Shown here in pieces: positions 44,893-58,600 of a stretch of 64,000 bases of DNA. Position numbers and translations under genes: made by a program. The first letter of the stretch is position 1. Every line of letters starts with the position of its first letter. The stretch covers positions 31,434,001 to 31,498,000 of the forward strand of contig NC_065877.1 of the NCBI RefSeq assembly GCF_933775445.1, written 5' to 3'. The notes under the pieces were generated by a model. The model was not told the origin of the DNA and ran no database searches. It was given only the letters and a program-made list of their open reading frames with translations. This DNA is from Argentina anserina (lineage: Eukaryota; Streptophyta; Magnoliopsida; Rosales; Rosaceae).

Positions 44893-47847
44893 TGTAATAA
44901 CCCTAAATTTCAAACAATTTTAAGTTTGATCTGAATTCTATAAAATTTGGAATTTTAATATGAATGAATGTGATTGGTTGCGATGTTATAAAACGAGCGA
45001 CGGATACGTTCTCGGAACGTTTAATTTGAAAAACGTTACGTTTACGCAACGTATATATCGACTTTTATTCCGTCGATCGGTTGCGAAAACTTCCTTCACA
45101 GAAGTCGTAGAACTCGTCGATACGAGTTCGCGAGTATGTGACACGTTAGAATCGGACGTCGGAGGTAAAAGTTATTAACGTCGGAAGTTAGTTTCCGATT
45201 TGGAAACTAATATAAATAGGATGTTTTAGAGTTTAGGGTTTCCATTTCAGGAAACCCTTCTCTCTCTCTTCATTTCCGCCGCTCACCCCTCTCTCCCCCT
45301 CGGTTCTCTCTCTCTCCCCGAAACCTTCCCTCCCTCTCGACCCCGAGCTCTCTCCCATCTCCCATCTCCCTCTCCCTCACGACCCTAACTCTCTCTCTCT
45401 CTCTCTCACTCTTTCATTTTCTCTCTCTCCCCGAAACACTCCCACCCTCACCTCGGAGAATCGCCCGGCGATCTACCACACAGGGCCGCCGTGACGTGCA
45501 CCGCTCGGCCCAACCACATCGCGAGGACCACGACTGCCACCCTTCAGCTCGCCAGCTCGAGACTCGCCGCCGTGAGGACGCCCGACGTTGCCAAGCTTCT
45601 GCAAGTTTCGGCACCGATCTTCATCGCCACCATCGAGCTCCAAACGAGCTTTCCATCATTGAATCGAGGTGAGATACGTGCTAGGATGGATTGTGTGTTT
45701 GTTGTGTGATGTTTTTGGGTGATTTGGGAGGTTGTTGGTGGAGATCGGAGGGAGAGATGGAAGGGGAGGTTACCGCCGCTTTAGGCGGCGCGTGAGGTTG
45801 GTAGGAGGGAGTATGAGGCGGCGTGAGGCCGCGGGGAGGAGGAGGAAGAAGAAAAGGAGAGAAATGGGGCGGCGGTGGCATCACACGCGCCTTGGTTGGC
45901 GTCGGCGCGTGGGCCCCACGCGCGGCCGGCCGCTGTGTGAGGCGGTGTGAGCAGTTTTGGCAGAAGGGTATTTTGGTAATTTACTTAAATGTAAATGTAA
46001 ATTTTATTTACTACAGTAAATGTAATTAAATTTTACCTTCGGTAAATGTAAATATAAATTACTTTCAGTAAATGTAAAAAGTAATTTGTAAAAGGGTAAT
46101 TTAGTAAATTTTATTTACTGAGATTGTATTTACATTTAAATAGTACGTATACGAATAAAAATACGTACTAATATTTATACGTACAAAAATACGTATAATA
46201 TTTATACGTACAAAAATACGTATTAATATCTATACGTACAGAAATACGTATATAATATTTATATGTACAGAAATATATATCTAGTATTTATACGTACAGA
46301 AATACGTATATAATACTTATACGTACAAAAATACGTATTAATGGTATATTTGTACGGTAACCATGAATAGTAACAGTGAACAGTAACCCTGAACAGTAAC
46401 TTCGTAAAACCGAAAATTGCTGAACAGTATCCGATTATTACTGTTTCGACATTTAAAGGTTTACGAATCGATTTTAAATTCTTTTCTTATCTTTTCAAGG
46501 TGATCGTTAAATCGAGGAAAAGAATTATCATCGGGAATTGTGGAATTACGCTCGAGTCGATAAGGTGAGTAAAATCTCACTGAATTACGAATCTATCCTC
46601 GTGGTGATTCAACATTTTTGCAAGTGTGTTTATCAAATGAATTACAACATGTATATAATTTAGTGGACTACATATATACAGTATAATGGTAATAAGTACA
46701 TATGTATATATATATATATATATAGTTCATTAAATTACGTACTGTTATTAATTCATTAAAAACAGTCATTTCGATGACGGAAGTTTGTGAATTGAGCATG
46801 TGTGGTGAAATATGACATGTATAAGATATAGTGGACTATATATATATTGTATAAATGGTAAATATGTACGAATATATATAGTTTGCTATATAATATACTG
46901 TTATGATTTTATTGTGATTATATTGAGCATGTGATTTGAATTGTACAATATGATGTGAGATTATTGTACGTGATTTTTAACATTGAGATTGTTAAAATGT
47001 GAATTGTCTTCGGACCTGATTTTTGGTACAATATGATGTGAGATTATTGTACGTGTTTGGCAAGTCGAAACCTAGCATTTGGCCGGGCGAAAGTTACGAT
47101 ACAGTTAGAGCTCTAGTCTGTCTGCCTTAGTACTGCATGTGAGGTAACGGGTGGTTATCTGCTCATGGGTACTCAGTTTATTTTGGATGTTGGGTAGCGG
47201 GTGGCTATCCAATATCAACGGTGTATTACGAGAGGGGTAACAGATGTGTACCAGCGTTCTTGGTACCTGTATTATAAATGCATTGGGTAACCAGAAGGGT
47301 TACTTAATTTCCTCATGAGCGTTTTATTTCATATTTCTTTGGGTCAACCAGATGGGCTGACCATTGACTCATGAGGGCATTTATATTTGTTGTTTTGTGA
47401 TCTTTCGTATATTTTGATATGCGAATTATATTTGATTTTACTCATACGAGCTATAAGCTTACCGGGTTTGTGTTTACAATCCCGGTGCACCAATTCGATG
47501 GTGTAGGGGATAATTCCGCAGGTGCTGATTAGTGGAGGTTGAGTGACGACTACAGAGGCTCGAAGTCATTCGTATCCTACTTGTGGTGAGATTTTAGCGT
47601 GGATTTGTGTGTGAGAAGTTGTGTAATTTCATTTGTGAGATTTGTGAGTGATTTGTGAGGATTATTACATTTCCATTTTATGTATGGATTATAATTTGGG
47701 TTGTAATAATTGGTTGTCTGAGTTGTATTGAGAACTCGGAATTGATCCGCTGTTACACTTTAATGATTTCGATTTATTTGAGATTATTTTGTATTTAACG
47801 ACTTTAGAATTTTGAGTTTTTAAGCTTGAAATTTTAGGGTCGTTACA
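44893..47847 (+). mobile_element. Complete solo LTR, 2955 bp
   Basis: Starts TGTAATAACCCTAAATTTC and ends GAAATTTTAGGGTCGTTACA, flanked by a perfect 5-bp duplication ATCTA (44888-44892 and 47848-47852). A TATA box (TATAAATAGG, 45211-45220) is followed by CT-rich transcribed-looking sequence and a GC-rich block (45480-45950). Minisatellite and TA-repeat tracts come next. A 3' segment with CACCGGGATTGT-type motifs (inverse at 535-640) is shared with the LTR at 297-5753. The end sequences are inverse complements over about 19 bp, longer than the usual few bases for LTRs. No gag-pol lies on either side, so it arose by LTR-LTR recombination. Confidence 0.92.
46141..46345. repeat. Minisatellite of about 28-bp units in the solo LTR
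   Basis: About seven imperfect copies of a unit like TTTATACGTACAAAAATACG plus TATAATA. Each unit contains a TACGTA palindrome and differs by a few bases. Further (TA)n and TAAATGTAAAT repeats flank it (45965-46110 and 46695-46725). Confidence 0.9.
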
Positions 47848-50800
47848 ATCTATAAGAATTCAATCCCTTTCAATTTTCATGTTCCAAAAAACAACTAAAA
47901 AAACTTACCCTAGTTTTAATTATACTAGCCTCCGTGCCTGCACTCGCGCTCGTGCTGGAGTGCGTTTTTGTTGGTTTAAGTGAGATTGCGTTAAACATAA
48001 ATCGTAATAATACATATATATCTTAAACAACGTCAAATTGCATATATTGCTGTCATAATACTTTTTTTTGAAAGGATATTCATATTACATTTTACTTGTA
48101 TGTAAGAGCTCATTGTTCTCCAAATTAGCTACTAATTGCAACAACATATTCTTGCCTAAATCTGTAAAAGAAAAAGGCAACAAATACATTTGTCACCCAT
48201 TTTTTTAGGGTGAGTTACTAACACATCTCTTCCACATGAAATGGTATTACATGACATCATCTTTTTTAAAAATCATATAGGAAATGTGTGTTAATAGTAA
48301 AAATGGGTGTTTTAATAGTACCACCTTTTTTTATCATAATCTTCTTCTATAGCTTTGTTGTCTTCCAGATATTCCTTCTCGGAAATTGTTATCAAATGTA
48401 GCATAATTATACCACCATAAAACTGTATTAATTTTTTATTTATGCAAATATGCCAAAATTATGTTAAATACTATATAAAATACCTAACTGTGAGGAACTC
48501 TGCTACCGAGAGTAGATTGGCAGGTGGCAGCTCAAGTCTAATTACGAGGAAAGTAAGGACTAAAATATCGGGTATTGAATTAAAATTCAACCAAAATTTA
48601 TGAGAAGTACTTATATATAAAAGCATTTACAAAATAATAATTTAGTTTCTCTTAGTAGAGATGGCTGAGAAGTATGTGTCTTATATACCCAACCAAGCTT
48701 CAAGCGGCGCCCACTGGTGCATCTTTTTCTACAATTTCCAATGTAAATTGGCAGATTGGCAATTTTGCCCTTGGATGAAATGGCACATTTGTGATTTTCA
48801 AATTGAGGAGCAAGGGCAAAATCATCCCGACACTGTAGCATGTGGAACAAGAAAACCTAGTTGGATTAGGAGTTTTCATTATTCGATGTTTCTGTAACAT
48901 TTGTAATAAGTTGAGAATCCTACTTGCATTAGGAGTCCCTTTTTGGATTAGGAAACGTACCAATTAAGAAAGTCCTACTTGAACTAAAACTTTAATTTCG
49001 TAACTTTCCTAATTGAACTTTCATATTCTATAAACTTACTTGATCAAGCAAGTTCCCTGTTGAGAAATGTAAACTTTCCTAATCTAAATGAGCTTATCTA
49101 TTTCATATGTGTCTTTTTAAGACAACAATTGTCTAGATTAGAACAAGTTTATCTTAATGTATTATATTGTCTTTATTCTTTCATTTTCTTATTTTCAATA
49201 TCGACTTTGGCCGGACCTCTTCATGCAGGACACTAGATCCCTTCTTCTTTCCCGTCCGACAACGATACCACGAAGGTGTGCCACCGGACAGGGCACAATA
49301 CTCACGTTTGTGGCACTCTTAGGCAGGACTTTTTCCCTTTCTCTAATTAACAAACTCCATAAATCTTAAGCAAGCAAAAGGAAGAAGATCGATGAAGAAT
49401 GACAAATTTGTAGCCAGCAATCATGAAATTAAATTGCATAGCAAATATTCAAAACCACTTGTTACGCCAATTATTATTATTTTTTAAAAAGAGTTACGCC
49501 AATTATTAGTAGCATGTAGATTGAATCATTTATCTATAACAAGACATAACGTAACAATAAATTAGTAATACTTAAGCCGAACTGTAACTTTGTAATTGTA
49601 TGAATTAATGCTGCTTATGTTTAGGTCGTTTGATTGTGGCTTCTTAATTAACAATTTTTTTTTTCGGATTGAATCATGAAAAATTTATAGATCAGAGCAC
49701 GTCATATAAGCATCTTAAACAACGGTACTCAATTTTCAATTGCTATAGTAATAATAATGCCAATTACAGGTACCTTTGTTTCCTCATTTTACCAGGCCAT
49801 TTACCACAAAACTTATAAAACTCATGCTAGCTAACTTCATTTCCCAGCCTAATTAACGATATCTGATACATCACTTTTCATTTGTATTCAATCATCCCTT
49901 ATCCGTCGAGGTACTCCGATCCTATGGATTGACATGTTCGATCATTGAATCAAAGCTTCTCTCTCTCTCTCTCTCTCTCTCTCCAGGTCACGTTTAAATT
50001 TGCCTTTGTTCTACTTTTCCTTGCATTCTCACAAGTAGAAACAAACACAAAAACGAAATCGAAGCATGAAAAAGAAAAAGGAAAACCTTCTCCTTTCTGA
50101 CCACAGAATCGAGCTCGGAAGCTCGCATCTTCTTTGTCACCTTGACTTGTAAATTGGCCTCGACTGCACACATCAATTCCATATATTTCCATTCCTACTT
50201 TCTTGGATCCTTCTGATATTGAATAAATCCTCTCAAGAATGGTAGCTAGCTCTTGCATCTTTAATTACTCTTCTACCCTCTTCTCCTAATTTATTGTTGG
50301 AAACTAAACACAATGTGTGGCTCTAATAGAGTCAACTAGTTTGGGCATCAATCCTACCAGAATCACCTTATTTCATACGAAAAGGTACCCTGTTGCTGCA
50401 CAAGAAAATTGACAGGTAATTAGGCTAGACAATAATTAGGTAATATCATGTATTTTCTATTGTCATATCCATCTCTAATTGACATGTATTGTCTAATATT
50501 TACTATTTAGTTTATTAATGAACTAAATAAATTAACCTCTAGGCTAGCTGCATCATAAATTAACTAATTAGTGATGCAGGGCACGTCAGGCATGCATGCA
50601 TGCAATAGACCAATAGCGAGAGTTTCCTAGGGACAAAACGTGGGCGGCTTCGATGCTTTCGATCACTTATTAGTAATACCATGTATTTTCTATAATAGTA
50701 TTCCCCCTAATTTAGATCAAATTGTTCATCCGCTGCTTATAATTAATTAGATATCGTGGATAATTATCAACTCGTGTTGGATATATATGATCAATGGTTT

Positions 50801-53164
50801 GATAGAGAAGGACCACAAATGATGTATATGTTGTATCAGTCCCGATCGAGTAACTCAGATTCAACGTACCGTCTTCTGGAACAAGAAGAGGTTGAATGTG
50901 CAGGAATATTCGGGTTTATATACATAATATGTAGTTGTCTAAATTTGTTAGGGGTCTATATGAACTTGTCTATCAGATAAACCAATGCGAGTGCTACAGG
51001 TAATTCTATTTTCTAGAAACCAACAAAGATATAAAGATGAACTTGGTCCATGCTGTGGGGAACTACTGCTAAAATGCGAATGCCGCAAACTTCATAGTCA
51101 TGCCTTAAATGAAAAGCCAGAGAATTAAAGAATACATCTTTTACTGGGTATACTTTGTTTCTTTTTCTGGGTTATACTGTACAAACGGCTAACCATCGAT
51201 CTTTTAAGCAAAAGGTTGAGTCAGTTCCCATATATAAAATTGATTCCATTTTGGCTCTTGAATTCTGCAGCACTTCCTAATCCTATAATAATCAAATAAA
51301 AGCTGAGCTTCAGAGCCTGGAGCCTTCAATAATTCGATCACTGAAGTTCGTACTAAGGATAGGAGACATGATACTTTCACTGTGCTTTGAGCTACCTGGG
51401 TTTATTTTTTATTCATGTCTGAGTCGTTAATTGGGCAGTTGGCTCTGAAACCGGGGCTTCTAAATTAAAGTAACTCAACTGGACAATGCTTTTAAGCTAA
51501 TAAATCAAGTTTGTTGGTTTGTTTTATCACAATCTGATGTGTACGGGGTAGTGGAAGACACTTTGATGAGTTGATCGATCTCTGTAAGTAAAGATCCTTT
51601 AATTATGTCTCCCCTCACAATCCAATTCACCATAATAACAATATAATTAAATCTAATTATTTTTCATAAAGCAAAGTATATATACACTAATAATTAAACT
51701 CTGCATGAGAAGCTTAGCAAAGCCTCTACATATGGTCGGTAAATGCTGAGGCAAACTCAGTGGATAGAGCTATATAGCTAGTCAGTTTTTGTAAGTTTGA
51801 TGGAGTCAAAAACCCATTCCGACATAGCACTTTGGGAAAAAGGCATTAAGCATTGCACATGCCATGCATCATATAATTGGTATGATACTTTGTGGCTTGT
51901 GAATATAATTGAAGAAGCTAGCAAGCAAGAACAAGATGGTTCCTACCACCCACGTAACCACGTTGGTGGTGAGGTATTAGTGCATGTTCTATCTGTCTAA
52001 TCGTAACAAAACTACAAACAAGTTCTTGATAAGAATTAACGTTGTGATCCCAACTTCAGATTCTGAGATACTGGAATTTTCTACTTGGTAGAAAAATGTA
52101 GGAACTAGCTAGATTGACAAGTGATGATATGGAACCAAAAACGTGTGGGCATATGGATACAAACAATGTTGTCCTTGCTTATAGCTTGGGTTGCAATCAT
52201 CCTTTCTGTCCTGTCCCCCATATTATTTGTGTGCATGCACCAGTACTCCGATCGATCTTGGAGATGATAAATGTTTTCACCATTTCATCGTTGTAGAGGC
52301 TGGGATGAGAAAGATATATATGACGGAGACTTGAGTAGCTAGAGTACTATAGAAGTCTAAGGATATATAGGGTTTTGACCGTGATGGGTTTATATATATG
52401 AATTGTGTGTTGAACTGCTGATCGATCTAATCAAGCCAATGAGTTCAATAAAGAAGAAGATCGAAGAAGGTGAACGGTGAAAGGTGCAAGAGATCGAGCA
52501 GTAAAACACGGGTCGAATTCATAATTTGGTTAACATGGTTTTGGGACTTCGATCTATGCCTTCAGTTTCCTATAAACTTTGTTTAATAATTAAGTTAATT
52601 TGTGGTAAGGCTTCATGGAACTTAGATTAATTATTATACCTCATTTGTGTGATTTTTGAATCATATCTCACATGTCATGACTCTTTCTACACTCTAATTT
52701 AACATCAATCAATATTATGCATGCTTACTTTTATACAGCTACGTATGAAACACTTATTTAAAGCTCTACTATACACTTGAGCAATGTTAGCTCTGGAAAC
52801 AATAGATAACTGTCCAAAATTGAAATCTCCAGAATGAAAATGGAACGTACCATTCAATCACAATGAATTGCTCCTAGCTATATATTAAAAATGTTAAAAT
52901 TCATTGCCAGCTGAGTTTTACCCTAAGTAGAATGAAAAATGACCTTCATTAGCACCTTCTAAACATTAAATTTTTATTTCAGAATGTAATATTCAGAACG
53001 AAAAAGGAACTACGAGCAATTCAGAATGTCGAACTCCATTGGCAGCTGAGTTTTATCACGAGACATACTAGCTAAACGTTGCAAACTTGCAATTGAAACC
53101 TATTAAATTGACCTATTAATATATTATTATTGAAATAGAATTTGTTTACACGTAATAATATACA

Positions 53165-54045
53165 TATTTTTATTGGAAAATATTTTAGCGCCACAATATG
53201 GCGTCAAATCTAGCGCCACAATATGACGTCAAATCTAGCGCCATAATTCTGTGTGGCATGCCACAATACTATTACACATCAGTAATTAAAATATTACAAA
53301 ATTCAATCTTTAAATAAAAAAACCATCATATCCTTGTAAATACTTTAATTTTTATCCTTTATTTATTAAAGATGATTTCAGCAATAATTAAGAGATAATT
53401 AATTATCAAAACAAAAGAATCTTACTAAAATAATTTCATCTAATTGACTTAATCAATTATCTTTGAATTTGTGTATCCTCTTAATTAAGAATCTTACAAA
53501 CAAAAAAACACATATTTCTGTCACTAAATATGTCAAAAAAAAATCAAATTTAATTCATGACTTTTCAGTTTCTAAATTTTATTTACATTTATGAATTATA
53601 TTAATGGCTATAATTAATGACTACAATGATCATATATTTTCTATCGAATTATTAATTAGATTATAAAAATATGAAAAAATTTCTAACAAAATTATTTAGG
53701 ATACACATATCTATATTTTTATCGGATGAATTTAATTTGAAAATATTTTTTGGACGCGCACATACACACACGTATATATATATTTCAAGCATACTTTCGT
53801 AAATATTAAAATTTTAATTATATTTTAAAAGCATTATCATGATGAAAAAAATGATAAAAAAAATCATAAAAATATAATTTTATAATGATTTAGAGCCGTT
53901 GAATTAATAAGGATGTGATTGTCTTTTCATTTAAAATAATATTTAAGAATTATTTTAAATACTGACGTGACAATATGACAATACATGTCACATAAAATTA
54001 TGACGTTAAATCTGACGCCATATTGTGGCTTCCTAGCAGTGCTAT
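53165..54045. mobile_element. Possible terminal-inverted-repeat element
   Basis: The left end has GCGCCACAATATGGCGTCAA, repeated with small changes twice more in tandem. The right end has the inverse motif GACGCCATATTGTGGC near 54010-54030, preceded by ATGACGTTAAATC. The interior is extremely AT-rich and non-coding. Arms are roughly 100 bp and imperfect; the outer boundaries and any target duplication are unclear. Confidence 0.5.
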
Positions 54046-54696
54046 TTTTCTTCCCACGTGTAATATATGATTGTCAGTGATCGACATGCATGATTGGCCC
54101 ATGGCTACGCAATTAGTAAGTTTACAAGGAAACGTTCAACTTCAACCGTACCTACTTATGTGATCATTTGGAATAAGAAACTGGGTTCAAATGTATGACT
54201 ACGACCAAATTAAAAACTCGATATCGAAGGTCAAGAGATGCCAAACTCACATTCATTTTCCCTAGTTGGAAAGTCTTGATGAATTTAGATAGAGTACGTG
54301 GTTTCATTTGTCACATGGCTAATTGAATTTTATAGAAATGAAATACATTTCCAAACCAATCTTTATTGAAATTTTTGACTAGATGTTGTAAGTTAAAATT
54401 GTTTTGAGAAGGCTCTCGAGACTAACTCTGAATCTTTGTTATAAGGGGCTCGACGTAAATGTTTCTCATTGTATTCAGCAACCAAAACTTTAGGACAGTT
54501 ACATATTCTGAAATGATAAATAAATAGTCGTAATGTGGTCATGGAGATTAGGCTATGAACTGAATATTCATGAATCATGACATAGGCTATAATATGGGCC
54601 TGTATAAATCAATAATAAGAAGATATTAGTCACCATGCACATGAAGTTAAATCTTAACCACCTACATAAATCGATAATGATTTGAGAAATACCCGT

Positions 54697-54822
54697 CAGC
54701 AATGAACAAGAAGATGAAGATGGGCCAACTGACAGAGACTGGAAAACTGAGTTGAGAGGCTCCAAACTTCCCAAGCCTTCAAGAGTTCAAGACATACGGG
54801 ATAGATATCTGTCTAACCATTA
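54697..54822 (+). other. Coding-like fragment of unknown origin
   Basis: Right after a possible acceptor (CCCGTCAG) the plus strand is open for about 40 codons rich in charged residues, reading NEQEDEDGPTDRDWKTELRG, then SKLPKPSRVQDIRDRYLSNH, then a stop. Codon composition looks exonic, but I do not recognise the family and see no partner exons nearby. It could be a relic of a last exon. Confidence 0.3.
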
Positions 54823-54954
54823 AGAAGGCAGTGGTGATGTTTCACCATTGACCCCATAATTCACAAATGGAAGTTTTTGGAGGCTTTAGAAATTTCATTC
54901 TACTTGTTTCAATCTCCTGTTGTGATCTTTCATTAGGTAAAATGACTTCTCAAA

Positions 54955-55380
54955 GTAAATCCTTGACTCCAGGTCATGATATGTACTATGGGGACAAAAG
55001 AAGATTCAACATTCAAGAAGGGGGACCTAACAGTTGCACAGCCAAAACAAGACTTGGACGAGTCGGAACAAACATGGATTCCCAATCCGGGCCAACTTGT
55101 TGAATTGACCTCCGATCTGTGAGCCGGAATTTTCAAGATTTATCAGCAATCACTGGTATAATATCACGTAAATCCTTGACTCCAGGTCATGATATGTACT
55201 ATGGGGACAAAAGAAGATTCAACATTCAAGAAGGGGGACCTAACAGTTGCACAGCCAAAACAAGACTTGGACGAGTCGGAACAAACATGGATTCCCAATC
55301 CGGGCCAACTTGTTGAATTGACCTCCGATCTGTGAGCCGGAATTTTCAAGATTTATCAGCAATCACTGGTATAATATCAC
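54955..55380. repeat. Perfect 213-bp tandem duplication
   Basis: Two head-to-tail units (54955-55167 and 55168-55380) appear identical base for base. Each holds an open frame reading SLTPGHDMYYGDKRRFNIQ, then EGGPNSCTAKTRLGRVG, ending SGPTC-stop. Upstream of the first unit the frame extends to an ATG at 54867 with a hydrophobic start (FILLVSISCC). The protein is not recognised; the duplication must be recent. Confidence 0.9.
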
Positions 55381-55611
55381 GTTTCAGAGATGGCAAATTC
55401 TAGGAACGATGTAGATAGACGACAGAAGTAATTCTAAATTGTACGTTGGATATCTGTTAATACAAAAATTGCAGAAAGTGAATGTAATACAACAGTACAA
55501 TTGAGTAACATCACTCTCTACGATCCCCTTTATCTATACTTTGCTTTGAACTTAAGTTGGAAAATTAGTAGAAGAAAAAATGTTTCCCATCAATTCACAA
55601 GGATACTCGGT

Positions 55612-58600
55612 TCAAGCTTTTCTCCAAATATAAAATATAGTTTTAGTAGTCTTCAAATCAGATGTTAACAAAAGGGTTGCTCCATAGACCATAGTCATAT
55701 CCTACAGATGGAGAAACATTAGATTATGATTCTGATGGAACAGTATGATGTAATTCTTAAAAGGAGAGGGAACTAAAGCAAAGAACACGGTAATTTGCTA
55801 ACAAAGAACTAAAAACTCAGTTATATACATTCCAAAGAAATGTTTTGATCAACTCTTTTCCAACTAAACACAGCGGATTTAAAGACTCTTCCCTGGTTGA
55901 AGTAAAAGTTGTAGTGTCGTTTTAAAGTTGTCAATGTGCAGCTGATGTTCAAACTAGAGAAGTTGAGCCACTACATAAATCAGCATGAGACTAATGAAAT
56001 AACTATGCAGAAGCAAGGAAGGAAATTCTTACTGGACAGAATTTGCCGAAATCAGCTTCTGAAGACTTTACCCATCTTTGCACGCTGTTAAAGCTATGAA
56101 AGAAGAGTGTCAATATGTTGTCACAAAATAAATCTGTAAAATGAATATTCAAGGGGTCATACAATGAAATAAGCTAGGCTCAAGTTGATCAAAGTAAATG
56201 AATCACGGTGCATGCCCACAGTGTAAGTATGTTGCTTACAGAGAGAACATGAAACAATATGGACCGCAAAACATTAAAATCCTAGCACCAAAAATCACTT
56301 ACCTATTTAAATAAACCTGAAGCGAGGGCCTCACTCCTCGAACGAAAGATGAATTGGTCAAGAAACACCTGGTAATAACATGAAGCTTTTTAGGTTCGTA
56401 GGTGAACAAGGCTAAAATAAACTCTGACAATGCAGTGGAGCAAAACTACAAAAATCTTTAAACCGGCCATTGACTTCTAAGTTCCAATAGTTTCCAGGTT
56501 ATCACCTTGATTACTAATACAACAAATTAAAAAATTCCAATGAACAACCACGTAGACAGATTACCTCTCTCATTCTCTACTTATAGCCTATTTGTAGCAT
56601 CAAATGACGATAGCTACGACCACGTATAATACGCTGCCACAAATACTGGAACGATTCCCGGAAACCCATTTTTAATCTCTCTTGGACAAGCCTGTAATCA
56701 GAAAGCAACAACATAATTAGCTAGAATCTTCAAGATTATTTTTAGTTCCTTCAGTGCATGAGATAGCTTACCATCTTACAAGACACCGTTGAATGGCTCT
56801 AGATATGGGGCGAATAATGGATGGATCCCGTTGAGCATAGAGCAAACCAACCTAAATGATCAGAAGAAAGAAAGTGAGCTTAATATGACAATACATCACT
56901 GTTTACCGATCCAACTTCAGAGGGGAAAAAAAAAGAAAAAAAAAAACAGATGTACTTTATCCCTTTTGGAATTTAGATTCAATTCAAAAACTTTGCAGTC
57001 ACTTTCAGCAATCCAAAAGTTCATGTAAGATGCAGAGCATATATAATTGCCGGGATGGTGGGACCAACGAAATTTGCAATAAAATTGTTCAGCAATAAAT
57101 GTGGAAGATAAAATAATTCAGGAAAGTAGATACATATGTATAAATGTACCTCCACCAATGCAACAACACACGGATCGTCAAAGATCTCCAGGCTACAATC
57201 AGCTAAATAATTAACCTGCAACAATATATGTAAGTATTAGAATATCACCACCTGAGGATTGAAGACTGGAACTTAACTACTTACAACAAAGGTTTTTTTT
57301 TTAACTGAATATCCTAATCAGTGACATGTTCAGTTATTGTACCAATTGCATAACGTAATTCTACCAATAGAGAAACACAGCACAAATTCATAGACTACGT
57401 ACTCCAAATTCTGTATTGACGAAAGACTGAACAAAATCCATCAGCTGGACCTTTGCCCAATCAGTGCACAAGGTGGGTTCACCAGTTGGTGGGGGATGTC
57501 TCCAAGGTGCACCAAAGCGCAGTTTATCTTTTGAAATCTTTCCCATGTGTGCATCAACAGCAAACTTTTGCAGAAATCCCAATGCTCTCTCCATGGCAGG
57601 ATTGACTACAGTAATCTGAACGAATAAACTTTTAGAGAAGTAAGACGGCATAAATAATCAGAAAATATAGAGTGATCAACTTCAGCACTAAAAATTACAA
57701 CATGAATAGGATAGGAGTCATAGGACCAGAACAAAACAAGACCAAAGTATTGACAGTTAAAGTTAGCTGATAAGTCTATATCCATCTAAAAAACAAAGAC
57801 AATGATTGAAGTGACCATATATCTCAATCATGTGAAGATGCATTAACAAATTATAAAAAAAAAAAATAAGGTTCAATTAATGGAAGGTAAATCAGCAAGG
57901 TGAATACTTCATGCCCCACTGCTTTCTATAGAAACTTACTTGCAAATATGCTAAATAAGAATCCACAATGTCCTCAAATGTGCCATCTTTGTTATCCACC
58001 AACCTTGATATGAAAAAAAAGAGTCATAAGTTTAAAACTATGAAAAAGAATTATAACCATGCCGCAAAAACTTATACAAATTGAGAATTGTTGGCACTCT
58101 GCATTGAAATATACACATTCGATTTTAATTATGTATCTATTACCAAAAAATTATATTAACTGACTTGGCAATGACTTATATATGCAATTCAGAGATGAAA
58201 AAGGAAACCTCATAGGAGTTTTAAGTTGGGAGTGCCGGGAGGTAAGCATAATTTGGTGCATATTCAATGTGTATGAAAGAGACAAATGATTTCACTCTAC
58301 CTCAACAGTGAAAGAAATGTCCACAGATCATATGTTCCATTATGTATTATGATATATTGGGTAGAGCTATATACACCAGGTAACCCCATATATTCATTTA
58401 TGTAGAAATTAACAAACTCTTACAAAAACTAGTGTTTCCAACCAAACCATGTTTATTTTGAGACAAAAAAAAACAGCGGCCTCTAATTCCTGTCGCCGAC
58501 ATCAATATCACAGGAAATGGTAACACACCGAAATATGGCACTTACTTCTGATAGTAATTGCCTTGCTTGAGTGCATATAGCTCAAATAGGTGGCGCGGGT

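Larger units (their letters stand above)
47853..54860. other. Long AT-rich intergenic region
   Basis: About 7 kb without a recognisable gene. It contains a short GC-rich motif near 47928-47970 (GCACTCGCGCTCGTGC), a (CT)n tract at 49959-49983, and the inverted-repeat element at about 53165-54045. A possible terminal-exon-like fragment lies at 54697-54822. Several frames of 60-100 codons exist, but none carries a domain I recognise. Confidence 0.4.

Noticed and set aside
45491..46029. GC-rich frames on both strands within the solo LTR
   Set aside because: They lie in the GC-rich transcribed part of the LTR, are arginine/proline-biased in all frames, and show no domain.
47925..47980. GCACTCGCGCTCGTGC motif suggestive of a Helitron hairpin
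   Set aside because: No TC...CTRR termini could be placed around it and no second end was found.
48611..48963. Overlapping open frames of about 80 codons on both strands
   Set aside because: No recognisable motif and no splice or promoter context; open frames on both strands suggest chance.
49950..50258. Minus-strand frames resembling a bHLH C-terminal segment (LQVKVTKKMRASELDSVV)
   Set aside because: Resemblance is vague, no bHLH domain or companion exons are present, and the frame runs into a (GA)n tract.
50560..50600. GCAGGGCACGT, an 11-base match to the miR164 core
   Set aside because: Too short, flanking bases do not match miR164, and no complementary star arm was found nearby.
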